Source: an uncultured Lachnospiraceae bacterium (GTDB lineage: Bacteria > Bacillota > Clostridia > Lachnospirales > Lachnospiraceae). Taken from it: a stretch of DNA of 48,793 bases. Where the stretch lies: assembly GCA_947627645.1 (NCBI GenBank), contig CANQWV010000004.1:1-48793 (forward strand). The letters run 5' to 3'. Positions 17,532 to 26,298 of the stretch are shown here, in pieces. The notes under the pieces are model-generated. The model saw only the letters and a list, made by a program, of their open reading frames with translations. It had not been told where the DNA came from and did no database searches. A program made the position numbers and the translations under genes. Position 1 is the stretch's first letter; every line of letters begins with the position of its first letter.

Positions 17532-19238
17532 ATGAAAAGGGATATTTTAAGCAGATATCAGGAGTGGCGGCAGAAAGCTGCTGTTTCTTTCTTGCGGGAT
17601 TCGGATGTGGAGGAAGGGCTGCGGCAGATGGAGCCTGATGCAGGGAAGATAGAGGATGCCTTTTACAGGGATCTTGCTTTTGGCACGGGCGGCCTGCGGG
17701 GGCTGGTCGGCGCAGGCACGAACCGGATGAATATCTATACGGTGGCGAAGGCGTCCCAGGGACTGGCAGATTATGTGAAAAAGAACTTTCCGCCAAAGGA
17801 GCGGCGGATCGCGGTAAGCTATGACTCCCGCATCAAGTCGGACCTGTTTGCGCGGACGGCCTGCATGGTATTTGCTGCTAATGGGATTCTGGTATCGGTC
17901 TATCCGCGGCTGATGCCGACGCCCTGTTTATCGTTTGCAGTGCGGGAACTGCATTGCGCGGCGGGCGTTATGGTCACGGCGAGCCATAACCCGGCGGAGT
18001 ATAATGGCTACAAAGTGTACGGTGCGGATGGCTGCCAGATTACTACGCAGGCAGCGGCGGATATTTTGGCGGAGATTGAAAAACTGGATATTTTTTCTGA
18101 TGTGAAGGCAACGGATTTCCACTCTGGGATTGAGGACGGGCTGATACAGTATATTTCGCCGGAAACAGATACAGCCTATATCGAGGCAGTGAAAGGGCAG
18201 TCTCTGTTGGGAAACCTGGACGTGGACAAAAATGTTTCGATTGTCTATACGCCCCTGAACGGGACCGGGTTACAGCCCGTCCTGCGCGTCTTAAAGGAGA
18301 GCGGGTTTCGCAGTGTCAAGGTGGTCCGGGAACAGGAAGAACCCGACGGACATTTCCCGACCTGCCCGTACCCGAACCCGGAGGTCCGGGAGGCGATGGA
18401 ACTGGGGATCACGTATGCCCGGGAGAACCATGCAGACCTGCTGCTGGCGACGGATCCGGACTGCGACCGCGTAGGGATTGCGGTGAGAGATAATTCCGGA
18501 GACTTTGTGTTGTTGTCCGGTAATGAGACGGGGCTGCTCCTGCTGGATTATATCTGTTCCCGCCGGGTGGCGCTGGGGACGATGCCAGAGGAACCAGTGT
18601 TTATCAAGACGATTGTGACCACGGATCTGGCGGATGCAGTGGCGGCGCATTACGGCGTGCGCACGGTGAACGTGCTGACCGGGTTTAAGTTCATCGGGGA
18701 GCAGATCGGTCTGTTGGAACAAAATGGGAAGGAGGATTCCTATATCTTTGGTTTTGAGGAGAGCTGTGGCTATCTCTCTGGCACCTATGTCCGGGACAAG
18801 GATGCGGTGGTCGCGGTGCTCCTGATTTGCGAGATGTACGCGTTCTATGCGCGGCAGGGTGTGAGTCTGACAGAAAAACTGAAAGAGATCTATGATACCT
18901 ATGGATATATGCTCAACACCCTGCATTCCTATGGATTTACGGGTGCTGCAGGGATGGAAAAGATGAAAGAGATCATGGGGCGCTTCCGTGAAAATACCGC
19001 AGAACTGTGCGGCAGGAAGATTAGTTCCTTCATGGACTATTCCAAAGGATTGGATGGTTTGCCGGCGTCCGATGTACTGAGATATTGTTTTGAGGATGGG
19101 AGTGCGGTTGTCATCCGCCCCTCCGGCACAGAGCCGAAGCTAAAGGTTTATCTTTCTGTACGATCGGAGAGCCGGGAGGAAACGGAAAGATACGAGAGAG
19201 AACTTATGGACGGGATAGAGGGATTTATCGGGCGATGA
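17532..19238 (+). CDS. Phosphohexomutase (phosphoglucomutase/phosphomannomutase)
   Basis: A 568-residue alpha-D-phosphohexomutase. Catalytic Ser151 is in VTASHNPAEYNG, the Mg-binding loop is DPDCDR at 309-314, the sugar-recognition loop is GFEESCGYLSG and the phosphate-binding loop is RPSGTEPKLK near 532. The size matches the long PgcA/PGM2-type enzymes, which act on glucose- and often mannose-phosphates. Its position after manC and manA argues that it supplies mannose-1-phosphate here, completing fructose-6-P to GDP-mannose. A strict glucose role is possible if another mutase exists. GAGGCTGGG precedes the ATG. Confidence 0.92.
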   Translation: MKRDILSRYQEWRQKAAVSFLRDSDVEEGLRQMEPDAGKIEDAFYRDLAFGTGGLRGLVGAGTNRMNIYTVAKASQGLADYVKKNFPPKERRIAVSYDSRIKSDLFARTACMVFAANGILVSVYPRLMPTPCLSFAVRELHCAAGVMVTASHNPAEYNGYKVYGADGCQITTQAAADILAEIEKLDIFSDVKATDFHSGIEDGLIQYISPETDTAYIEAVKGQSLLGNLDVDKNVSIVYTPLNGTGLQPVLRVLKESGFRSVKVVREQEEPDGHFPTCPYPNPEVREAMELGITYARENHADLLLATDPDCDRVGIAVRDNSGDFVLLSGNETGLLLLDYICSRRVALGTMPEEPVFIKTIVTTDLADAVAAHYGVRTVNVLTGFKFIGEQIGLLEQNGKEDSYIFGFEESCGYLSGTYVRDKDAVVAVLLICEMYAFYARQGVSLTEKLKEIYDTYGYMLNTLHSYGFTGAAGMEKMKEIMGRFRENTAELCGRKISSFMDYSKGLDGLPASDVLRYCFEDGSAVVIRPSGTEPKLKVYLSVRSESREETERYERELMDGIEGFIGR

Positions 19239-19401
19239 TTTGGCAGAGCAAAACTGTTGTACAATTCATCCTGTGACGGATGTTTCACTTGACCGTTTTC
19301 GTCATAAAGGATCACGCGCAGACGCGGCATCTGATTTTTCTTGATTTTGTACTTGAAAATACCAGTGCCATCCCATATAATATAACTAGAACAGCAAGGC
19401 T

Positions 19402-20352
19402 GTGATGCGTGTTTTCGATGGGGGCAGAGAAAATACAGAACGGATGCAGTTTTTGACGAAAAAAGAAAATGTAACACTGTCCGATCTGGAGATACAGTGG
19501 CATCCCGCTTTTTACGCGGCTGCCAGGCTTGAATTATCTTCCAACCGGACGGAGCTGGATTTCCAGTGCGAGTACAATTTGGGCAAGAAGCCTTTGCAGA
19601 TCGACCTGCTGGTAATTAAAAAGCTGGGCGATGCACAGATTGAGAATGAGATTGGGCATATCTTTCGGCAATACAATATCGTGGAATATAAGTCCCCGGA
19701 TGACGGCCTGACGATAGACGATTTTTTCAAGACGGTCGGCTATGCCTGCATATATAAGGGGCTTGCAGAATCAGTCGATCAGATCCCCATTGATCAGATG
19801 ACGGTCTCGCTTTTCCGGGAAGGATACCCGCGGGGCTTGTTTCGCAGCTTGAAGAAATATGGACTCAGGATAAGAAAGAAATGCAGGGGTATATATTACA
19901 TAGAAGGGCTTTTTGTCCCAGCGCAGGTTGTCGTGACAAGGGAGCTTGAGGGGCGGGGTCACCGAAGCCTGAAAGTGCTCTCCCGGAATGCGCTGGAAGA
20001 GGACGTACGCGGTTTCATTAAGGAGGCGCAGCGATTTGCCGGTCAGGGGGATCGCGAGAACGTGGATGCCGTCCTTCAGGTGAGTGTATCGGCAAACAAT
20101 GAACTGTATGAGAAAGTAAGGAGGTCTTCGGGTATGTGTGAAGCGATGCGGCAGTTAATGTGGGATGAAATAGAAGCTGAAGTGAAAAAAGGCAGGCAGC
20201 AGGGACTGCAGCAAGGCAGGCTGGAGCAGGCAAGAGATACCGCCTGCGCGCTCCGTGACATGGGGCTGACAATCGACAGCATTGCGAAGGCGGTCAAGGT
20301 CAGTATTGAGACAATAGAGAGATGGCTTGCTGAGCAGCAAGTTCAAATTTGA
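19402..20352 (+). CDS. Rpn-like PD-(D/E)XK family protein
   Basis: A 316-residue protein of a type common in Lachnospiraceae. QWHPAFYAAARLEL is followed by LQIDLLVIKK and VEYKSPDD, which place Asp68 and Glu95-x-Lys97 as a PD-(D/E)XK nuclease core. A coiled, Gln/Arg-rich stretch (KKGRQQGLQQGRLEQAR, about 271-287) leads to a possible helix-turn-helix near the C-terminus (TIDSIAKAVKVSIETIERWL). Related Rpn proteins promote RecA-independent recombination; the role of this subgroup is unknown. The GTG at 19402 has a weak ribosome site, and ATG 19444 fits the family start better. A C-terminal relative follows at once. Confidence 0.65.
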   Translation: MMRVFDGGRENTERMQFLTKKENVTLSDLEIQWHPAFYAAARLELSSNRTELDFQCEYNLGKKPLQIDLLVIKKLGDAQIENEIGHIFRQYNIVEYKSPDDGLTIDDFFKTVGYACIYKGLAESVDQIPIDQMTVSLFREGYPRGLFRSLKKYGLRIRKKCRGIYYIEGLFVPAQVVVTRELEGRGHRSLKVLSRNALEEDVRGFIKEAQRFAGQGDRENVDAVLQVSVSANNELYEKVRRSSGMCEAMRQLMWDEIEAEVKKGRQQGLQQGRLEQARDTACALRDMGLTIDSIAKAVKVSIETIERWLAEQQVQI

Positions 20353-20356
20353 AATC

Positions 20357-20749
20357 ATGATGACATTATTCGATGAGGATTATATCTTCGAGTCTTATGT
20401 AAAAGATGTCGAGAGAAGAACGGTAGATAAAGCGATAAAAGAAACAACGGAAGTGCGGCAGCTGCAGGCTGCGGTGCGACAGGTGAAAGCGAGCCGTGAA
20501 TGGGAGGTGAGGTTTGTGATATTCGAGGAGATGCTGCAGGAACAACGCGAGGCTGGAAAGGCAGAAGGAAGAGCAGAAGGAAAGGCAGAAGATATACTTA
20601 TCTTGCTGGAGGGACTTCCGGATAAGGTGCCGGAGGATCTGCGGGAATATCTGTTTTCCGAGAAAGACAGCGATGTGCTGCATAGGTACCTGAAGCTTGC
20701 TGCATCCGCGTCTTCTGTTGGGGAGTTTGCGCAGCTGATCCGGCAGTGA
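20357..20749 (+). pseudogene. C-terminal fragment of an Rpn/transposase-like protein
   Basis: This frame of about 130 residues begins MMTLFDEDYIFESYVKD and ends with the charged linker AGKAEGRAEGKAEDIL, an LLEGL helix and a LKLAASASSVGEF tail. That is the C-terminal half of PD-(D/E)XK Rpn/transposase-like proteins. The nuclease core is missing. The start is 4 bases after the previous stop and has no clear ribosome site. It is probably a truncated second copy left by recombination; it could still be translated as a small accessory protein. Confidence 0.5.
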
Positions 20750-21144
20750 TTGGAAGATGTGGACATTTACTTTATGAAAAATCGACTGGCATATCCTGTG
20801 CCGTCACAAATCTACATATGAGAAAAGTCTATATTGGCTGTCATGGGGAATGTTTTGAGGCATTCGGTCTTTGGAATATTTTGCATGAAGGAACTGTTTA
20901 TGCCGATTCTGGCAAGTATTCAATTTTAGATATGCAGAGGAATCCTATATTTTCTGGCGGAAACTACGGATCCTATACCGCAGCACAGACGGCCAGCGCT
21001 TTAGAGAAACCGTTTGAAGGTTTATTTTACCCCGCCGTGCGCTGCCCTTCCACGATAATCATGCAGTTTTTCTTATACAACACAATTCCATATCGCAGGA
21101 TCGCTTTCATTCCATTCTGCACGAGTACCTATAGCACGGTATAA
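20746..21144 (+). other. Doubtful frame in the gap before rubrerythrin
   Basis: The 480 bases from 20750 to 21229 hold no recognisable gene. A frame of 132 codons spans part of it with a four-base overlap at its start, but it has no ribosome site, no family match that I can see and irregular composition. It may be debris linked to the truncated Rpn fragment. Confidence 0.2.
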
Positions 21145-21229
21145 GAGCACAAGGCATAATCGGAAGAATGATAAGTTTAATGTGAATGTCTATTGTTTTA
21201 AAATAAAAGAGGGCGTTATGTGAAAAACC

Positions 21230-21268
21230 TTGACATTTTTCTTGAGAAAAGTTATTATCTCTAATAAC
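21230..21268 (+). promoter_or_regulatory. SigmaA promoter with palindromic operator for rubrerythrin
   Basis: A consensus -35 (TTGACA, 21230-21235), a 17-base spacer and a -10 (TATTAT, 21253-21258) precede the gene. A perfect 7-4-7 palindrome, GTTATTA-tctc-TAATAAC (21251-21268), covers the -10, where a bound protein would block polymerase. The AT-rich inverted repeat resembles the peroxide-regulator PerR box (TTATAAT-n-ATTATAA) without matching it exactly. Rubrerythrin is a known PerR target in clostridia, so PerR control is likely. Confidence 0.75.
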
Positions 21269-21304
21269 AGGAATAATTATCAATTTAAAAGGAGGATGTA
21301 TACC

Positions 21305-21847
21305 ATGAAAGAGTTAAAGGGTACTAAGACCGAACAGAACCTGCAGGCTGCGTTTGCCGGTGAGTCTCAGGCGCGCAACAAATACACTTACTTCGCGAGC
21401 AAGGCGAAGAAGGATGGCTACGTTCAGATCGCTGCGATTTTTGAGGAGACGGCAGCGAACGAGAAGGAGCATGCGAAGATCTGGTACAAGCTGTTGAACG
21501 GCGGCGCGGTGGGCTCTACGATTGAGAATCTTGAGGAGGCTGCGGCCGGCGAGAATTACGAGTGGACCGATATGTATGCAGGCTTTGCGAAGGACGCGCG
21601 TGAGGAGGGCTTTGACGACATTGCCTATCTGTTTGAGGAAGTGGCAAAGATCGAGAAGGAGCACGAGGAGCGCTATCGCAAGCTGCTTGCGAACATCAAG
21701 GGCGACCTTGTGTTCTCCAAGGAGGGCGACGTGGTATGGCAGTGCTCGAACTGCGGCCACATCTGCGTGGGCAAGAAGGCTCCGGAGGTATGTCCGGTGT
21801 GCGCACATCCGCAGAGCTATTTCCAGGTGAAGGCGGAGAATTATTAA
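21305..21847 (+). CDS. rbr: Rubrerythrin
   Basis: A peroxide-reducing diiron protein of the anaerobe oxidative stress defence, 180 residues from the ATG behind a perfect AAAAGGAGG. The ferritin-like domain has the ligand helices [12 protein letters not shown] (Glu20), [12 protein letters not shown] (Glu53, His56) and [14 protein letters not shown] (His120). The C-terminal rubredoxin domain has C147-x2-C150 and C163-x2-C166 in [10 protein letters not shown] and EVCPVCAHP. Length and domain order are standard. It appears to be a single-gene unit with its own promoter and a terminator after the stop. Confidence 0.97.
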   Translation: MKELKGTKTEQNLQAAFAGESQARNKYTYFASKAKKDGYVQIAAIFEETAANEKEHAKIWYKLLNGGAVGSTIENLEEAAAGENYEWTDMYAGFAKDAREEGFDDIAYLFEEVAKIEKEHEERYRKLLANIKGDLVFSKEGDVVWQCSNCGHICVGKKAPEVCPVCAHPQSYFQVKAENY

Positions 21848-21872
21848 TTTGCAATTTTGAGACGATGATGAT

Positions 21873-21906
21873 CGGCTGATCTGCTCAGGCAGACCAGCCG
21901 TTTTTC
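21873..21906 (+). terminator. Rho-independent terminator of rubrerythrin
   Basis: CGGCTG-a-TCTGC, a four-base loop, then GCAGA-c-CAGCCG (21873-21900) form a stem with one A-C mismatch, followed by TTTTT. It lies 26 bases after the rubrerythrin stop. Confidence 0.85.
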
Positions 21907-21908
21907 GA

Positions 21909-22082
21909 TGTTGCTGGATTAGCTATCTGTACCGTTACTGGCATTATTACAGCGAGGAGAGCAGCGCCAGGATATTCAGGCAGGCGCCGGCTGAGCCGAT
22001 GAAGCGAAATTATATGATATTTCACACGATGAATCCGACGTTTGCCATTGAAGATCTGAAGGAGATCTGTCAGTGGAAATGA
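21909..22082 (+). pseudogene. Orphan C-terminal coding remnant
   Basis: A frame with no start codon or ribosome site runs for 57 codons to a TGA. It contains SYLYRYWHYYSEESSARIF and NYMIFHTMNPTFAIEDLKEIC, a composition and rhythm that look like the end of a real protein. I do not recognise the family. It begins right inside the terminator tail, so it cannot be part of rubrerythrin. Probably the tail of a gene lost by deletion. Confidence 0.35.
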
Positions 22083-22134
22083 TAGTCATGCAATGACAGC
22101 GAGGACACAGTACTGCCTGAGTTTCTGCCATTTA

Positions 22135-25100
22135 TTAAGAAAAAGCATTCCCAGGGTTTATGGAGGATCCGGTCAGACGGTTCATAAGGTCATCAAAGGA
22201 GCTGGTGTCCGGCTGGCCGGTATTGTCTTGCCCTGGAATGGCGTCGGTTTCATTTTGCGGCAGAGTGTCACCGGTTTCGTTTTGTGGAAGAATATCGGAG
22301 GGCCAGGCGGTCTCGGAGCGGTTATCCGCAGGCTTTGGACTCTCTTCCGGGAAAACGCCGTTCGGGGATTTCAGATCTGACTCAGCCTTTAACTCTGATT
22401 CAGTTTTTACCTCTGATTCAGTTTTTACCTCTGGTTCAGTTTTTACCTCCGGTTCGGTCTTTACCTCCGGTTCAGTCTTTAACTCCTGTTCAGTTTTTAA
22501 CTCCGGTTCGGTCTTTAACTCCGGTTCAGTCTTTAACTCCGATTCAGCTTTTAGCTTCGGTTCAGCCTTTGACTCCGATTCAGTCTTCAATCCCGACTCG
22601 AATTCTGATCCCGATTCGGATTCTGACTCAGATTCGCTTTCGGACGCTGCCTTCTTTTTGAGGCGGCCGAGCAGATCCGAGTAGATCGTTTCTTTTTCGG
22701 TCTCGGGAGCGGGCTTGTGCAGAGCGCATTTTTTCGATGGCACGGTGCCGACGGCGAAATATTCCACATAGGTTTCCCTGCAGCCGCCAGACACGGCGGG
22801 CAGGTGGGATTCGCGGCACAGCGTTACCGGCTCGACGGTTTCCGGGATCGGAAAATCAGAGGTCGTGATTCCCTCGTGGACGCGGTTCATGACAGCCGAC
22901 CAGAGGATTCTGTTGTACGTGTGATACGTAGATGCGAGGGGCAGGTCGCGGTTGTTGTCGTAACCGCCCCAGACGCAGCAGGTGTAGAACGGCGTGTAAC
23001 CGACGAACCAGATATCCTTGTAGTTGGAGGTGGTTCCGGTCTTGCCGGCGACGGGCTGCTCCCCGGCGGAGATCGTGCCGTACGCCGTGCCTTCGGGCGC
23101 GTTGACGACGTCCTTCATCGCGTCGGTCAGAAGGAACGCAGTGCTCTCGGACAGGACGCGGGTATTGTCCTTCTGCGTATCTCCGGGGGCGAGCCTGGCT
23201 GTGGACACTGCGATTGCTTTTCCTGCATAGACGTCCTGCTTTTTTTCGGACAGCTGGCCGAACAGGTGATTTTCTGCACTGTGTGCGCTGCCGCTGTCTC
23301 CAGACAGGGCCTGAGTCGAATTGCCTGAGATCGTGCCTGCAGCGCTGTCTGCGTCGGCGGCCAGCTCACTCGTACGGTCGATGAGGACATTCCCCTGTCG
23401 ATCCAGGATTTTTGTAAAAAATTTCGGCGTGCGATATACGCCCTGATTCGCGATCGCGGCGTAGGCGGAGCAGAGCTCCAGGTTTGTGACGCCCTGCGTG
23501 ATCCCGCCGAGCGCGAGCGGCTGTACGATGTCTGAGGAGTGGTCGCCGTCTGCGGAGGTGTAGGATTCCTGCAGGGTCGTGATGCCAAGCCTGCGCGCAT
23601 ACTCGTAGCCGACGCGCGGGGAGATTTCAGTGATGCATTTTACGGCGATGACGTTGATCGAGCGCATGATCGCCTCACGTATGGTCGCCGTGCCGGAATA
23701 ATCCGTGAGATCCCAGTTGCTGACCGGAGTGCCGTCTTCGTACTTATAAGGTTCGTTTTTGTACAGCGTGGCGAGCGTCTGTCCGAATGCGTCGATCGCA
23801 GGAGCGTAGGCCGTCAGGATCTTGAAGGTCGAGCCGGGCTGGCGGGTCGTCTCGGTCGCGCGATTCAGCGTGAGGCTGGCAGTCTTTTCGCCGCGGCCGC
23901 CGACCAGGGCGCGCACGAGGCCGGTTGCCTGATCCATGAGCACGAGAGAGGCCTGCGGCTGGGGTGAGAGCGTGAGACGTTCGCCGAGCACGGTCGGGCC
24001 GCTATTCCCGGAATCCTCGTCAGACTTCTCATTGATATCCTCTTCGGCATTTGCGTCGAAATCCTTATCGGAGTCATCTCTGAAATCTTCGCTGGAATTT
24101 CCGTCGACTTTATCTTCGGAATTCTCGCTGGAATCGTCTTCGGGGGCATTTGCCGCGGTCGTTTCTAATACGTACTCCCGGAAGGCATCGGCGTAACCTT
24201 GCGCTTCTTCCTTGGTTGCACAGAGCAGGTCAAATGAAGGATCCATGTTCTCCCGGACATAGCTGCGCAGAGCTTCTGAGCCATAGTTGGTGATCTGACC
24301 GTCCGCGCCGGAAATGCTCAGGGCGTAGTCGACGCCGAACTCGGTGCCTTCCGGAAAATTTGCGGGATTTGAGAATTCCTCATCGCAGATTTGCTGAAGT
24401 GCGCTGTCCTGTGCGGAGAAAATGCGCAGGCCTCCGCTGTACACGGCGCGGTACGCCTGCTCCTCAGAATAGCCCTTTTCGCTGGTCAGCGCGTCGATCG
24501 CCTGCTCAATCAGCGCGTCTTCATAATAGGAATAGACGTCTGACTCTTCATAAGCGGCGTTGAATTCCCGTACGCGGGCGTATACGTCGTCGGCAAGCGC
24601 AGCCTGCCGCTGCGATTCGGACAGATAGCCCTGTTCGGTCATATAGCGGAGCACGACCGCCCGCCGGGCTTTATTCTCCTCCGGGTTCGCGATCGGGTTG
24701 TAGCGGCTGGGATTTTGGGGGATCGCGGCGAGAACCGCCGACTCCGAGGTCGTCAGCTCAGACACGTCTTTGCCGAAATAGCGTCTGGCAGCCGCCTGCA
24801 CGCCGTAGCATCCGGCTCCGAGATTGATCGTGTTCAGGTAATCCTCGAGAATTTCATCTTTTGTAATCCGCTTTTCAAGCTGCAGCGCGAGATACTGCTC
24901 CTGCACCTTCCGGCGGAAACGCTCAGCGAAGGAGGTTTCCTGCGTCCAGTCGGTGAACACACTGTTCTTGATGAGCTGCTGCGTGATCGTACTGGCGCCC
25001 TCCGAAAAGGAGCCCCTGGTGATTCCGGTCAGAAAGGCACGCACGATGCCGTGAAGGTCGACGCCGCCGTGCTCGTAGAAGCGCTCGTCCTCGATGGCGA

Positions 25101-25545
25101 TCATTGCTTTCTGCAGAGAGTCCGGGATTTCGTCAAGCGGGACAATGTCCCGGTTCGATGTGGCGAATGTGAGCTTGCGCAGAGGATTTCCGTCCTGGTC
25201 GCAGATGTAGGTGGCGGATTCCGTCGGAGAGACGCTGATCGTATCAATGTCCGGGGCGGTTGCGGCGAGGCGCCAGACCAGCCCGAGAAACGCGAACAGG
25301 AAGACGACTGCGGCCGCTCCGATTCCGGCCAGAATCCGCTTCCACGGGAGATTGCGAAGCATTCGCGGAATACGCGCCCACGGAAAACGGCGGATCGCCT
25401 GTATCATTCGGGATAAGTACTTTTTTATGCCGGATTTCCAAACGTCAGATAAGTGTTTTTTTATGCCGGATAAACGATTCTCTTCATCGGGCGTCCGCGC
25501 GTCAAATAAGCGATTCTCCTCGCCAGGTGTCTGCCTGTTTTCCAT
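22135..25545 (-). CDS. Class A penicillin-binding protein (PBP1A-like)
   Basis: A bifunctional peptidoglycan synthase of 1136 residues, longer than the usual 650-900. One membrane helix (about 71-91) follows a basic cytoplasmic tail. The glycosyltransferase domain has IEDERFYEHGGVDLHGI (catalytic Glu152) and GASTITQQLIKN. The transpeptidase has the SxxK motif in RQPGSTFKIL, an SxN-like SIN and KTGTTSNYKDIWFVGY. An acidic insert rich in Asp, Glu and Ser lies within the region before SxxK. After the catalytic domains comes a Ser/Glu run and a tail of about 13 six-residue repeats of the KTEPEL/V type. AAGGGAG precedes the ATG. It transcribes away from the small peptide gene at 25740. Confidence 0.93.
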   Translation of the reverse strand: MENRQTPGEENRLFDARTPDEENRLSGIKKHLSDVWKSGIKKYLSRMIQAIRRFPWARIPRMLRNLPWKRILAGIGAAAVVFLFAFLGLVWRLAATAPDIDTISVSPTESATYICDQDGNPLRKLTFATSNRDIVPLDEIPDSLQKAMIAIEDERFYEHGGVDLHGIVRAFLTGITRGSFSEGASTITQQLIKNSVFTDWTQETSFAERFRRKVQEQYLALQLEKRITKDEILEDYLNTINLGAGCYGVQAAARRYFGKDVSELTTSESAVLAAIPQNPSRYNPIANPEENKARRAVVLRYMTEQGYLSESQRQAALADDVYARVREFNAAYEESDVYSYYEDALIEQAIDALTSEKGYSEEQAYRAVYSGGLRIFSAQDSALQQICDEEFSNPANFPEGTEFGVDYALSISGADGQITNYGSEALRSYVRENMDPSFDLLCATKEEAQGYADAFREYVLETTAANAPEDDSSENSEDKVDGNSSEDFRDDSDKDFDANAEEDINEKSDEDSGNSGPTVLGERLTLSPQPQASLVLMDQATGLVRALVGGRGEKTASLTLNRATETTRQPGSTFKILTAYAPAIDAFGQTLATLYKNEPYKYEDGTPVSNWDLTDYSGTATIREAIMRSINVIAVKCITEISPRVGYEYARRLGITTLQESYTSADGDHSSDIVQPLALGGITQGVTNLELCSAYAAIANQGVYRTPKFFTKILDRQGNVLIDRTSELAADADSAAGTISGNSTQALSGDSGSAHSAENHLFGQLSEKKQDVYAGKAIAVSTARLAPGDTQKDNTRVLSESTAFLLTDAMKDVVNAPEGTAYGTISAGEQPVAGKTGTTSNYKDIWFVGYTPFYTCCVWGGYDNNRDLPLASTYHTYNRILWSAVMNRVHEGITTSDFPIPETVEPVTLCRESHLPAVSGGCRETYVEYFAVGTVPSKKCALHKPAPETEKETIYSDLLGRLKKKAASESESESESESGSEFESGLKTESESKAEPKLKAESELKTEPELKTEPELKTEQELKTEPEVKTEPEVKTEPEVKTESEVKTESELKAESDLKSPNGVFPEESPKPADNRSETAWPSDILPQNETGDTLPQNETDAIPGQDNTGQPDTSSFDDLMNRLTGSSINPGNAFS
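22378..22640 (-). repeat. 18-base coding tandem repeats in the PBP tail
   Basis: About 13 degenerate 18-base units encode a six-residue (K-T/A-E-S/P-E/K-L/V) periodic tail, next to a Ser-Glu dipeptide run. The repeats stay in frame, so copy-number change would only alter the tail length. Confidence 0.85.
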
Positions 25546-25739
25546 AAGAAATGCTCCCTTCGGAAATAAAATTCAATACAGAAAATTATTCCACTTAAAG
25601 GGACAATTTATACGTCTGTTTGTTTGCACTTTAGAACACTGATTATATTTCATAAATATTTAATAGAAATCTTAAATATATTGTGATATATTAGAAGCGT
25701 TACTGATCAATATTTGTGACAGAAAGGAGGAGAGGCTAT

Positions 25740-25829
25740 ATGAATGAATTATTATTTTCGTTTATAGTTGCTGTCGCGGCTGGTGTGGTGTGTCACCTCA
25801 TCAACAAATGGCTGGACGGCGACAGGTAA
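25740..25829 (+). CDS. 29-residue single-helix membrane peptide, type I toxin-like
   Basis: A tiny gene with a very strong ribosome site (AGAAAGGAGGAGAGG, 7-8 bases before the ATG). The peptide has a short acidic start, a hydrophobic helix (LLFSFIVAVAAGVV) and a charged end, HLINKWLDGDR. Short proteins of this shape, often ending in a KWLD-like stretch, are found in many Firmicutes and resemble holin-like or Fst/Ldr-type toxins. A GC-rich terminator follows 49 bases after the stop. Seen: the frame, ribosome site and helix. Inferred: toxin role. An antisense RNA would be expected but I cannot prove its promoter. Confidence 0.65.
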   Translation: MNELLFSFIVAVAAGVVCHLINKWLDGDR

Positions 25830-26298
25830 TCAGTGATCAGCCTGCGGTTCTAAGCCCTGCCGCGTAAAAATGGGAATAGAAAGTCCCCGGAGACGCCACT
25901 CCGGGGACTTTCGCTTGTGACATTTTAGAATTACTATTTTCGTTTTCGCCTGTATTCTAGCACATATATGCTTTATGCGCAATATGCAATTTCTTAAGAA
26001 AGAATGAAATTTTGTAGTGCGTTTTTGGAGCGGGAAGGTTTTTATTTGTGCAATCTGAGGATTGGTTACTGTTCAGACCAGGCCGAAGCACTTGCTGTTG
26101 AGGCCGTAAGAAAGTGATTCGGGAGGATTGCGGCTGAAGATCACGCTGATACGTCAGCCTTGCATCGCGTTCGGAGATAGTATATAATATGGGCTGTGAA
26201 ATGACCGTGCCATCAAGCGTATGTGTGGGCGCCATTTTGGAACGGAATTTATTCTGTACTGCCCCGGCACGATCCGGGCGGAGAAATGGAGGTCTGTG
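25830..26298. other. 469-base gap after the small peptide gene
   Basis: Apart from the terminator at 25879-25912 I find no gene here. The AT-rich part (25920-26020) could hold an antisense promoter facing the small peptide gene; the part near 26170-26200 (ATAGTATATAATATGG) may hold the -10 of the PepSY gene. Neither is certain. Confidence 0.3.
25879..25912 (+). terminator. Perfect 14-bp stem terminator
   Basis: GAAAGTCCCCGGAG and CTCCGGGGACTTTC pair perfectly around a six-base loop. The A-run before and T-run after let it work in both directions. Such strong stems typically follow type I toxin peptide genes. Confidence 0.85.

Noticed and set aside
19240-19390. Protein-like - strand stretch (KKNQMPRLRVILYDENGQVKHP) between the mutase and the Rpn gene
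   Set aside because: It reads like a gene tail, but it runs on into the mutase gene, has no usable start and I know no family for it. It may be a relic; evidence is too thin to call.
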